Assembly: GCA_965238125.1 (NCBI GenBank)
Contig: OZ250179.1
Coordinates: forward strand, 5,952,001-6,016,000
Reading direction: 5' to 3'
DNA length: 64,000 bases
From: UBA6623 sp965238125
GTDB lineage: Bacteria > Acidobacteriota > Terriglobia > Bryobacterales > UBA6623
Shown piece by piece: positions 8,588 to 16,726 of the stretch (position 1 is its first letter; each line of letters opens with the position of its first letter). The position numbers and the translations under genes are program-made. The notes beneath the pieces are model-generated. The model ran no database searches, had not been told where the DNA came from, and was given only the letters and a program-made list of their open reading frames with translations.

Positions 8588-8659
8588 CGCTTTGGGTCCG
8601 GGCGAAAAAGCAGGTGCAACGCGGCTATCAGCCCGTGGTGAAAGTCCGACTACGCGAAA

Positions 8660-8903
8660 AAGGGGGACAGTCCGTTTCTATGAATGCGCGGTTTTCATAA
8701 TACCGCCATGAAAATGGGTGCCGGCGGTCCGAAGGGTTGGGCGCGAGGTTCCTGTCGCCCTTTGAGGGCTCGTCCGGGTGGGGATTCTACCCAGGGTTCC
8801 GCCGTTCCGACTTCACCCCAGGCTATATTCAGGCCGCCGCTTTGCGGCTCAAGGTGTTCGCGATCTTGCCGGACATTAACGTAATGCCCAATACTCTCGA
8901 AGG
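8660..8903. repeat. Composite dispersed repeat, copy 1 (uninterrupted)
   Basis: No gene here. The block runs from GGGGGACAGTCCG through GCGGTTTTCATAATACCGCC (inverted repeat), CGCCCTTTGAGGGCTCG, the CCAGGGTTCCGCC / CCCCAGGCTATATTC pair, CGCCGCTTTGCGGCTCAAG, and a tail ending ATACTCTCGAAGGTTATT. Long stretches recur at 27615-28170 (split by an insertion) and 38480-38577 (partial). Its last bases abut the stop codon of the GNAT remnant. Confidence 0.65.
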
Positions 8904-9120
8904 TTATTGTCGGAAGAGTTTCTCGATGAGCACTTCGTCGACGTAGGCGCCCCTGACTTCGGCATGGCGTTTCGCCGTTCCGACGACCGTGAATCCCTGA
9001 TTTAGGTATGTCGCCAACGCGGCCGGGTTGTCGGCCCGGACGAAGGTGAAGATCTTCTCGTATCCCTTGGCTCGGGCCAGCTCGAAGGTTGCGGCGAACA
9101 GAGCACGGGCGATACGGGCG
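8904..9120 (-). pseudogene. Remnant of a GNAT acetyltransferase (C-terminal part)
   Basis: Reading the minus strand from about 9120 to the TAA at 8906-8904 gives about 71 residues typical of the C-terminal half of a GNAT N-acetyltransferase: ARALFAATFELARAKGYEK (helix after the acetyl-CoA loop), then FVRADNPAALATYLNQGF and the end GAYVDEVLIEKLF. GNAT proteins are normally about 150-170 aa; the first half, including the acetyl-CoA RxxGxG/A loop, is missing because the frame stops being GNAT-like at the kinase promoter region. There is no start codon in a credible position. A 5'-truncated remnant squeezed between a dispersed repeat and the kinase. Confidence 0.65.
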
Positions 9121-9172
9121 CGCGAAGCGGTACAATTTTCAGAGGGCGGATTCGCGGCGCTTGGCGTCCGGC

Positions 9173-11551
9173 ATGATCAGCACGACGCTATCTCACTACC
9201 GCATCACCGGGAAACTCGGCGAGGGCGGGATGGGTGTGGTCTACAAAGCCATCGACACCAAGCTGGAACGGCCGGTCGCTCTGAAGTTCCTCTCGGCGCG
9301 GGCTCTGGAGGACGAAGATGCTACCGTCCGTTTCTTCCGCGAGGCGAAGGCCGCCGCCGCGCTCGATCACGAGAACATCTGCACCATCCACGAGATCGAC
9401 GAAGTCGACGGTCACACGTTCACGGCGATGGCCTTCATCGAAGGCCGGACGATTAAGCGGATGGTTCTCGAACGTCCCCTGCCGATCGACCAGGCTCTCG
9501 ATATTGCGATTCAGACCGCCGGAGGTTTGCAGGCGGCCCACGAAAGCGGGGTTGTTCATCGCGACATCAAGAGTTCGAACTTGATGCTGACGCCGCGAGA
9601 TCAGGTCAAGATCCTGGACTTCGGGCTGGCGCAGCTTGCCGAAGGCTCGAAGTTGACCAAGACCCAGACGATCCTCGGGACGCCCGCCTACATGTCGCCC
9701 GAGCAGGTCCGAGGAGAAAACACTGACCGTAGGACCGACATGTGGTCGTTGGGAGTTGTCCTTTACGAGATGGTCACGGGTAAGCGGCCGTTTGCCGGAG
9801 AGGCTGAAGCCGCGTTGACTTACGGGATTCTCAACAAAGAGCCGGAGCCTGTAACGGGCTTGCGCAGCGGCATGCCCTTAGACCTCGATCGCATCCTAAG
9901 TAAGGCATTGGCCAAAGATCCCGATGAGCGGTATCAACACGTGGACGAGTTCATGGTCGATTTGCGAGGCCTACGGGGGAAAAGAACGGGTGCCGAGCGA
10001 GTCGAAAGCAGGAAGGAGTCACCAAACCGAGAACGTCCGAGCGCCTTACGGCGGCGCGTTCTACAGCTCAAAGCGGCTATTGGGGCGGCGATCGTTCTGT
10101 CTTTTCTATTGGTTGGATGGCTGTTCACGAAGTCTGATCGCCAAGCCGCCACCCTCGACGGACAAGGCGCGGGTGAATCGTCTCTGTCGTTGGCGGTTCT
10201 GCCCCTCGAAAATCTGTCCGGTGATCCCGAGCAAGACTATTTCACGGACGGTATGACCGAGGAGCTGATCAGCAACCTCGGAACCATCCGATCTTTGCGC
10301 GTTGTGTCGAGAACCTCCGCCATGCAGTACAAGGGCACCAAGAAACTCCTGCCTGAGATCGCCCGCGAGTTGAACGTGAACCACTTGATCGAGGGCTCCG
10401 TACTACGAGCGGACGATCAGATTCGTGTAACCGTGCGGCTGACCGAAGCCGCCGCGGACAGACAGGTATGGTCCCACAGCTATGAACGCCCCTTGCGGGA
10501 TATCATCAGCCTTCAACGCGAAATCGCAAGGGAGGTGGCTCGCGCTATCGAGCTGGAAATCAGTCCCGACGAGGAAGCCAGGTTGTCCGGCGGGCGTCCG
10601 GTGGACCCGGCGGCGTACACCGAATATCTCAAGGGCCGCATGTTCTTGGCCCAGAGACACCCCGAAAGTTTTCGCCGGGCCGAGCAGTCTTTCCAGCGTG
10701 CAATCGAGAGCAATCCTCGTTATGCGCGGGCGTACGCCGGATTGGCGGATTCCTACCTGCTCATGATGTGGTACAGCCTCATTCATCCGAGGAAAGGCTC
10801 CCCGATAGCCGAGAGGTCGGCGTTGAAAGCGCTGGAGATCGACGACTCCCTCGCGGAGGCGTACGTTTCACTGGCGTTCGCGAGATTTTTTGAGTGGGAG
10901 GCGTCGGAGGCAAGCTTTCGAAGAGCGCTGGAGCTGAACCCGGGCTATGCGAACGGCCGTCATTGGTACGCCGTCCATCTCATGGCCACCGGAAGGCACG
11001 AGCAGGCAATTGAACAGATGAAGCGCGCATTGGGCCTCGATCCGCATTCCCTAATATTCAACACAGACCTGGGAGCGGCTCTCTACTACGCGCGCCGCCT
11101 AACTCACGCCGCCGAACAGCTGAGGGCAACCGTGGAAATGGACCCCCTCTTTTTTCGGACTCACTATACCCTCGGAGACGTGTATGCAGCGCAGGGTCAA
11201 TATGACAAAGCGATCTCGGAAATGCGGCAAGCGGTGGAACTTTCCCGACGGAACGCACGACCGGTTGCAGGTCTGGCGCACGCCTACGCGAAGTCCGGCG
11301 AGCGGCGGAAAGCTCTCGATCTACTCAACGAATTGAAGGAGCGTTCCGAATACGAGCACATCGCACCCATATGGTTTGCGCACATTCATGTCGGGCTCGG
11401 CAACACGGATGAGGCCATACGGGCGCTCAACAAGGGCTGGCAAGATCGTCAGCCCTGGATCGCTTTCGTGAAGGTATGGCCTGCTCTTGAACCCCTTCGG
11501 TCGGAACCGCGATTTCAGGATTTGCTCAAGCGGATGAACTTCCCGGAGTGA
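9173..11551 (+). CDS. Membrane Ser/Thr protein kinase with TolB-like and TPR domains
   Basis: 792 aa. The kinase domain (residues 8-270) is complete: GEGGMGVVYKA (P-loop), Lys38 in VALKF, HRDIKSSN (catalytic Asp131), DFGLAQ (Asp149) and MSPEQ. A basic juxtamembrane stretch follows, then one TM helix at about 302-318 (AIGAAIVLSFLLVGWLF). Outside is a TolB N-terminal/FlgO-like module (LAVLPLENLSGDPEQDYFTDG to about residue 465) and about seven TPRs to the end. This is the Pkn-type sensor architecture frequent in Acidobacteria. ATG 9173 directly precedes the conserved TTLSHYRI start. The first 130 bp are repeated after the gene. Substrate unknown. Confidence 0.92.
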   Translation: MISTTLSHYRITGKLGEGGMGVVYKAIDTKLERPVALKFLSARALEDEDATVRFFREAKAAAALDHENICTIHEIDEVDGHTFTAMAFIEGRTIKRMVLERPLPIDQALDIAIQTAGGLQAAHESGVVHRDIKSSNLMLTPRDQVKILDFGLAQLAEGSKLTKTQTILGTPAYMSPEQVRGENTDRRTDMWSLGVVLYEMVTGKRPFAGEAEAALTYGILNKEPEPVTGLRSGMPLDLDRILSKALAKDPDERYQHVDEFMVDLRGLRGKRTGAERVESRKESPNRERPSALRRRVLQLKAAIGAAIVLSFLLVGWLFTKSDRQAATLDGQGAGESSLSLAVLPLENLSGDPEQDYFTDGMTEELISNLGTIRSLRVVSRTSAMQYKGTKKLLPEIARELNVNHLIEGSVLRADDQIRVTVRLTEAAADRQVWSHSYERPLRDIISLQREIAREVARAIELEISPDEEARLSGGRPVDPAAYTEYLKGRMFLAQRHPESFRRAEQSFQRAIESNPRYARAYAGLADSYLLMMWYSLIHPRKGSPIAERSALKALEIDDSLAEAYVSLAFARFFEWEASEASFRRALELNPGYANGRHWYAVHLMATGRHEQAIEQMKRALGLDPHSLIFNTDLGAALYYARRLTHAAEQLRATVEMDPLFFRTHYTLGDVYAAQGQYDKAISEMRQAVELSRRNARPVAGLAHAYAKSGERRKALDLLNELKERSEYEHIAPIWFAHIHVGLGNTDEAIRALNKGWQDRQPWIAFVKVWPALEPLRSEPRFQDLLKRMNFPE

Positions 11552-11562
11552 TTCCTCATCCC

Positions 11563-11733
11563 ATGATCGGCACGACGCTATCTCACTACCGCATCGTCGA
11601 GAAACTCGGCGAGGGCGGGATGGGGGTGGTCTACAAAGCCGTCGACACGAAGCTCGAACGGCCTGTCGCGCTGAAGTTCCTCTCGGCGCGGGCTCTGAGT
11701 TCCACGGGGTCGGCCTTTGCGGGCCGGTTTTGA
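11563..11733 (+). pseudogene. Truncated second kinase (P-loop region only)
   Basis: 57 codons beginning 11 bp after the stop of the full kinase. The first 45 residues (MIGTTLSHYRIVEKLGEGGM...) are the same N-terminus, with roughly 10 differences in about 137 bp from 9172-9308. Homology stops abruptly after SARAL and the frame continues into unrelated sequence to a stop. It contains the glycine loop and the invariant Lys but no HRD or DFG, so it cannot be a kinase. It marks a tandem duplication that lost most of its second copy. Confidence 0.82.
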
Positions 11734-11774
11734 CTTGTTCGCCTTGCACGCCGGCTCATGGCCTGGTTGAGGAA

Positions 11775-11797
11775 GGGCAGGCCTGGAGACCTGCCCC
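11775..11797. repeat. GGGCAGG/CCTGCCC dispersed hairpin, copy 1
   Basis: GGGCAGG, then CCTGGAGA, then CCTGCCCC: a 7-bp stem hairpin with context AGGCCTGGAGACCTGCCCCACTG. Near-identical copies are at 19000-19021 and 62243-62264. It sits between the kinase remnant and the convergent peptidase gene, where it could also act in transcript ends, but no T-tract follows. Confidence 0.7.
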
Positions 11798-11831
11798 ACT
11801 GAGTGCGCCACGGGTCATCTATCGGACTCGC

Positions 11832-14291
11832 TTACTTGTTTCGGCCCTTGCCGTTGCCCGGTTTATCCGAGCCACCACCGTCGCCGTTGCCGCCGCCGCC
11901 ACCACCGCCGCCGTCGCCGCTGCCGCACTTCCCGAAGCCAGCCGAGATATCCATGTCGGCCGAGACGTCGACGGTACACGACGTTTGCGTGGCGGGATCG
12001 AGGGCCGCGCAGGCGCCGCCCCAGGAGAGCAGGCACTGCTTGTTCCCCGGCACCGTCGTTACGGTCACCGTCTCGACCGGGGTTTCCGGATAGGTATAGG
12101 TGCAATCACTGCCGCAGGTCGTCGAGGGGTTGTCGAGTTGGAACGATCCTCGGCCGCCGGTCTTGAAGACATGCAGACTGACGGTCGGCGCCAGGACGTT
12201 GAGGGTCGCGGAGTTGGAGATGTCGGAAAGCCCGGACGTTGTTTGCGTCGCGGTGACCGAGAGCCCCTGCGAGGTGCCGCCGGCATTGGCGGCCGGCGTG
12301 ACGGTCCAGGTCGTACCGTCGGTAGCTCCCGGCGCGATACCGGTGATCGAGGCCGCCAGGCTCGAGCTCCAACCGGAAGGCAATGCCGCAGGGGTTAGGC
12401 TGAACGACTCGGGCGAGCAACCGAGATTGTCGTTGTTGCGGACCGAGACGGTGAAGGCGGCGGGCGAGCCGGCGTCGGTGCTCTGGCTCGAGGGCGAAAG
12501 CGTCACGGTCGGGGCAGCGGGGATACAGGCGATCGAACCGTAGGTGACCCGCACTTCCAGGCGATTGTCCCCGGTCAACGAAAGGACCTCGATGGTCAAA
12601 TTGCTGTAGGGGTCGCTCCAGGCTTCGCCAACGGCGAGCGCGGGGTCGCTAAAGGTCCCTGTTTCGGGATGGTAATCGAGCAGAAAGGTCTTATTGCGGT
12701 GCGTGCCCGAATCGTTGCGGGAGTCATCGTAACGAATCAAGCCGCCGCTCATGTTGGACGATGTCGTGGTCGTCGTGTCGAAGTCGCCGCTGTTGTCGCG
12801 GTATTCGAGCCACAGCCAGTTGTTGTTCGACGTATCGGTGCCGCGTTTGATTTTCAGCCCCTTCAGGCCGGTGGCCGAGGATTCCCCGGGGTGTAGGTAG
12901 AAGGTCCCGTTGGCGTCGACGGTTTGCACGGTGTAGCTGCCGGAGTCGGCGCTGTACCAGTTGAGTTGAACTTTCTGAAAGGGAGTGAAGTGGCCGCCGC
13001 TGCTGCCCATCACCGAATAGAGATCGCCGTATTCGCTATGGCCGCCGGCGGTCGGGTCAGGCGCACTCAGCGGCTCGGCGCCGAAGTCGAGGGAGCCGGA
13101 GTGATGCAGCCACATGTTGTGGCCGACTTCGTGCGCGGCGACGCGAACGCCCTCGGCGCGGCTGTCCATGGCGTTGGTGTGCAGCCAGGAATAGCCCGCG
13201 GGCGCGGAGTTGTCGACTCGGGCGCCCCAGCAGCCGAGCGATCCCAAGCCGTACCAACAGCCGGAGACCCCGGCCGGAGTGGGATGCACGAAGGCGATGC
13301 GGTGGTAGTTTTCCGGGACGAAACCGTCCGCGGAGGCTTTCGCGAGGGCGGCGTCAATGATCTGGTTGTAATCACCGGCGGCGGTCGAGCAGCCGTAGGG
13401 GTTGTTTAAGGGTGCGGGGTCGAGTAGATACGAAGAGCCGTCGAGCGGGTAGACGTCGCCGACGGCGGTCGTCGCCGAAGCGATGTTGTAGGAGTTCTCC
13501 TGGAAGTAGGTATTGACCGACTTTGGGGTTTCGGAAAACCCGATATCAAGCAATCCCGGGCGGGTCACGTCGGTTGGGAATGGAGTGTTGGGGAACGTGA
13601 TCATCAGAAACGCGATTTTCTGGTCGCCGGTCGTATCGCCGCAGGTGTCGGCGGCGGAGAGCGAACCGGTGGTTTCCGTGTCGACCGCGGCAATGGACCC
13701 TCCGACGCGCACCCCGCTCACGACGGCCTGGTCGCCGCTCTTGGCGTTGCCCGTCGCGTTGTCGGTGAAGTAGACCCGATACGATTCGCTGCCGACAACC
13801 AACTCGGTGACGGTGGTTTGCGTGTCGAGCGATTCCTGGTTGATGACGAGTTGTTGAAGCACTCCGCTCCAGGCGCCCTGCTCTTCCAGTAGGGGAGCCG
13901 CGGCGGGGAAGGCGCCGCCAAGCCGCGTCAGCAAATCCTCGGAAAAAGCGTAGGATAAAGCGATTTGCGGGTGCTTCTCGATCAAGTGCTCCAGGGCTTC
14001 AATGCGTTCCGAGAGAACCACCGCCGCGCGGTTTTGTAAGGCGGCTTGCTGCGCGGGGGAGGCCACGAGCTGTTCGCTCAGAATCTGAAGAACGGCGGAA
14101 TTGAGGCCGCGCAGTTGGGCTTCTTCTTCCTCGACATGGTCGGCGGATAGGTCCAAAGTCGCGGGGCCGGCCAGCATCAAAACAGCCCCAACAAGGACGG
14201 GGAGAGACGATACGACCTTGTCGATGATCCTCGAGAAGGGGCGCTGAAGGGATGAGGCTTCTTTGGAACAAGCCGGTAGGAGGGTGCTCAT
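11832..14291 (-). CDS. Secreted M11 (gametolysin-like) zinc metallopeptidase
   Basis: 819 aa with an N-terminal hydrophobic segment (SSLPVLVGAVLMLAGPATL) after a basic leader. An N-terminal propeptide-like region precedes a catalytic domain with HEVGHNMWLHHSG (HExxHxxxxxH zinc site), followed by YGDLYSVMGSSGGHFTPFQK, the Met-turn region of M11 enzymes. C-terminal to it are an Ig-like/NEW3-type domain (SLTPAALPSGWSSSLAAS), a Cys-rich module with CGSDCTYTYP and CLLSWGGAC, and a Gly/Asn/Lys-rich tail. ATG 14291 is preferred over 14336. The 289 bp upstream to the cytochrome gene show nothing recognisable. Substrate unknown. Confidence 0.82.
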   Translation of the reverse strand: MSTLLPACSKEASSLQRPFSRIIDKVVSSLPVLVGAVLMLAGPATLDLSADHVEEEEAQLRGLNSAVLQILSEQLVASPAQQAALQNRAAVVLSERIEALEHLIEKHPQIALSYAFSEDLLTRLGGAFPAAAPLLEEQGAWSGVLQQLVINQESLDTQTTVTELVVGSESYRVYFTDNATGNAKSGDQAVVSGVRVGGSIAAVDTETTGSLSAADTCGDTTGDQKIAFLMITFPNTPFPTDVTRPGLLDIGFSETPKSVNTYFQENSYNIASATTAVGDVYPLDGSSYLLDPAPLNNPYGCSTAAGDYNQIIDAALAKASADGFVPENYHRIAFVHPTPAGVSGCWYGLGSLGCWGARVDNSAPAGYSWLHTNAMDSRAEGVRVAAHEVGHNMWLHHSGSLDFGAEPLSAPDPTAGGHSEYGDLYSVMGSSGGHFTPFQKVQLNWYSADSGSYTVQTVDANGTFYLHPGESSATGLKGLKIKRGTDTSNNNWLWLEYRDNSGDFDTTTTTSSNMSGGLIRYDDSRNDSGTHRNKTFLLDYHPETGTFSDPALAVGEAWSDPYSNLTIEVLSLTGDNRLEVRVTYGSIACIPAAPTVTLSPSSQSTDAGSPAAFTVSVRNNDNLGCSPESFSLTPAALPSGWSSSLAASITGIAPGATDGTTWTVTPAANAGGTSQGLSVTATQTTSGLSDISNSATLNVLAPTVSLHVFKTGGRGSFQLDNPSTTCGSDCTYTYPETPVETVTVTTVPGNKQCLLSWGGACAALDPATQTSCTVDVSADMDISAGFGKCGSGDGGGGGGGGNGDGGGSDKPGNGKGRNK

Positions 14292-14580
14292 GACTCTGAT
14301 CGTACCCCTGCTAAGTGATTGAAAACAATGACCCACTTGTACTACTGCCCGCGCCGGAAAGAGCTTAGCGTAGGTCGGTACCGCGGTAGTATGTCGACGG
14401 TAGGCCGTCGCGCGCCGGTGAAGGAAGCCAGGGGGTATTCAGACCCGCGCCGGATCGCCGTCGGGTCTCGCAGCGGGCGCCTGTCTCGGCGTGGGACAGT
14501 CGGGGGGATTGTGTGAGCGGCGAAGATCGGGGCCTCGCCGCAGCGGAGTACGACTTGCCTGGAAACAAAGGACTTACCGG

Positions 14581-16350
14581 CTACCGCGCCGCTGCCCGGA
14601 CTTTCTTGAGCAGGTCCCGCATGAAGGCGTCTTCGGGGAAGAGTTCGACGTATTTTTGCATCGATTTGGCGGCTTCGCTGTAGAGTTTGAGGTTGATGTA
14701 CTTTAGGGTCAACTTCTTACGAAGCCTTGGATTATAGGGGGATGTCTCGACGGCGGCGCGGAGAGTTTCCAAGGCTTCGAAATCGCGGCCGGCGCGGGAA
14801 AAGGCCTCGGCGAGGTCTTCAAAAGTCGAGGCTGTTGACGACCCGGCCTCCAGCGCCATCTCGAGATATTCAATCATCTCGGGCGAGGGCGCGTCACCGG
14901 CGTCGATCTTGGCCTTGCGGCCGAGCGCGGCCAGGACCAAGGCGTCGTCGGGGTGTTTCTCGGCGGCCTCGGCCAGCAACGAGAGGTATTTGGCGTTTAG
15001 CCGCGGGTTCTTTGCCGTCAACTCGCCGATGGCGCGGAAGCGCGTCAGCAGCGGAAGCGATTCGGCGCCTTGTCCGGTCGGGCGGTTGACGTGGACGAGC
15101 TCGGGCAGGTCGGGGGTGGTTCGCTCAAAGGCTATGTCGGGAAAGGGTTGCCCTTGGCGGCGGACAACGCGGTGATTGGTCAGCGAGGAGTGCGAGATCA
15201 CATCGACGTCGCGTTGCGGCATGTGGCACCCGGAGCAGTTGTTCGCCGGCGATTGCCGCATACGCTGATCGAGCGGTTGGGTGCAACTTTCGTTGTCGTG
15301 GCACTGGAAGCACTTCTCGCGATAGTAGGCGACCTTGGTTTCCGGGGTTGGTTGGTTGTGGATCTCGTGACAACTGAAGCAGCTCAGCTTGCCCTCGGTT
15401 TGGCGGAAGCAGGCGCTGAGCTCCATCGAAAACTGGTGTTCGAGGAGATCGGATTCGCGAGGATTGCCACGCTCCATGGAGAATTTGAAGATCGCTAGCG
15501 TGTCGTTGAGGTGCGTGCCGGGGCGGAAGTCTTCGTAGTTCTTGCCCGGTTGCAAGACCCGCGTGTCGCCGCCCTGATGGCAATTCATACAGATGCCCTC
15601 GGCGATGCGCGCGGGCATTTTCAAGGGGTGAACGATGGTCGGGTCGAGGGCTTCGTCGGATTCGAGTTTTGCGAGGCGTTTGTCGACGTGCAGCTTTCCG
15701 GGCCCATGGCAGTTTTCGCAGCCGATGGCCAACTCTTCGAAGGGCGGGTCGCGAAAAAGGCCGTCACGGTCTTTGACCGACATCGGACGGCCGGCGTGGC
15801 AAACGATGCAAGCGGCATGAACAGGCCGGTTGAAACCGGCGTCGACGAACTCATAGCCGGGCGATAGATCCCACTTTTTGGCGCGCGAATAGAACGAGAG
15901 CGGAGCTTCAAATAAGTGATCGCCTCGGCGCACGATGTAGGTGACGCCGTTGACGCCGGAGCCGACGGCGTATTCGACTTTGTGGATGTTTTCGAAGATC
16001 TTCTCGCCCGATTCGGCGAGGGCGTATTCGGATTGGTAGAGGGCTCCGTCTTTGCGGAAGACTTCGAAATAGCGGTCGAGTTTTTCGCTGTGAACGGTGA
16101 TGCGCTCGGGGACGGGCGTGTGATGGGCGTCGGCCGCCGTCGTCATCGAGCGGCCCATGGCCATTCGGCGGTAGTTGTTGGAGAGGTCTTCGTGGCAGCC
16201 CCGGCAGGCTTGGGAACCGACGTAGGGGACGTCCGGGGCGGTGTTGAGAAAGTTGGGCGCCGCGGGGGGGGGCTCGGCGGCCGACAACGCCGCGATGAGG
16301 GCGAATAGGGCAAGCGCGTAATTATCCCTTGGTGTCACCGTACTCATCAT
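14581..16350 (-). CDS. Seven-haem c-type cytochrome with C-terminal TPRs
   Basis: 589-aa exported protein (signal YALALFALIAALSAAE). Seven CxxCH sites are visible in order: CRGCH, CIVCH, CENCH, CMNCH, CFSCH, CFQCH and CSGCH. This is the cytochrome c554-like/doubled CxxCH arrangement. The last third, from about residue 430, has no haem sites and reads as TPR helices (ALRKAA-type repeats, EALETLRAAVETSPYNPRL). Multihaem-TPR fusions occur in Acidobacteria and Planctomycetes, with TPRs thought to dock partner proteins. ATG 16350 is used because it gives a normal signal peptide. No quinol oxidase or reductase gene is adjacent, so the electron route is unknown. Confidence 0.87.
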   Translation of the reverse strand: MMSTVTPRDNYALALFALIAALSAAEPPPAAPNFLNTAPDVPYVGSQACRGCHEDLSNNYRRMAMGRSMTTAADAHHTPVPERITVHSEKLDRYFEVFRKDGALYQSEYALAESGEKIFENIHKVEYAVGSGVNGVTYIVRRGDHLFEAPLSFYSRAKKWDLSPGYEFVDAGFNRPVHAACIVCHAGRPMSVKDRDGLFRDPPFEELAIGCENCHGPGKLHVDKRLAKLESDEALDPTIVHPLKMPARIAEGICMNCHQGGDTRVLQPGKNYEDFRPGTHLNDTLAIFKFSMERGNPRESDLLEHQFSMELSACFRQTEGKLSCFSCHEIHNQPTPETKVAYYREKCFQCHDNESCTQPLDQRMRQSPANNCSGCHMPQRDVDVISHSSLTNHRVVRRQGQPFPDIAFERTTPDLPELVHVNRPTGQGAESLPLLTRFRAIGELTAKNPRLNAKYLSLLAEAAEKHPDDALVLAALGRKAKIDAGDAPSPEMIEYLEMALEAGSSTASTFEDLAEAFSRAGRDFEALETLRAAVETSPYNPRLRKKLTLKYINLKLYSEAAKSMQKYVELFPEDAFMRDLLKKVRAAAR

Positions 16351-16437
16351 CCGGGGTCGCCGGGCGTTGATGCAACCTTGGGGCCATGCAACCGCGGGGG
16401 GCAAGGCGCCGGGTACGAGTCTCCACATAAGTCGTGG

Positions 16438-16575
16438 AATTTCCCGCTCGTTTCAGCCGTGGCTGAAGCCTTGGCAGGGGAAGGTCGCTGAAGCGGCCTG
16501 GTTGCCGGGCTGCGAGCCGCCATACCGGTCCTAAAGGACCGGCCTATTTGCAACCCAAGCCCGGTGAACCGGGCT
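16438..16575. repeat. Palindrome cassette, copy 1
   Basis: The gene-free interval 16351-16726 contains a cassette of consecutive hairpins: AGGTCGC-TGAA-GCGGCCT (about 16491-16508), CCGGTCC-TAAA-GGACCGG (16525-16542) and AGCCCGGT-GA-ACCGGGCT (16558-16575), joined by GCCTATTTGCAACCCA. The same order and linker recur at 26040-26169. Nothing else is seen in the interval. Confidence 0.75.
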
Positions 16576-16726
16576 CCCTCTCCCCCATTCATATCGCAGA
16601 CGCCGGGCGAATTCACCGGGCACGATATCTGGAAACATGCTGGAACGCGAAGATTGACGTCGCGGCCGCAAACGACTACCCTTGGGGTGCCGCTCGGGCG
16701 ATCTTGATGAGTTATTGGAGAAGGGG

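Noticed and set aside
13057..13257. Arg-rich frames antisense to the metallopeptidase and similar long antisense frames throughout
   Set aside because: High GC content opens long antisense frames; they show no conserved motifs and mirror the real genes.
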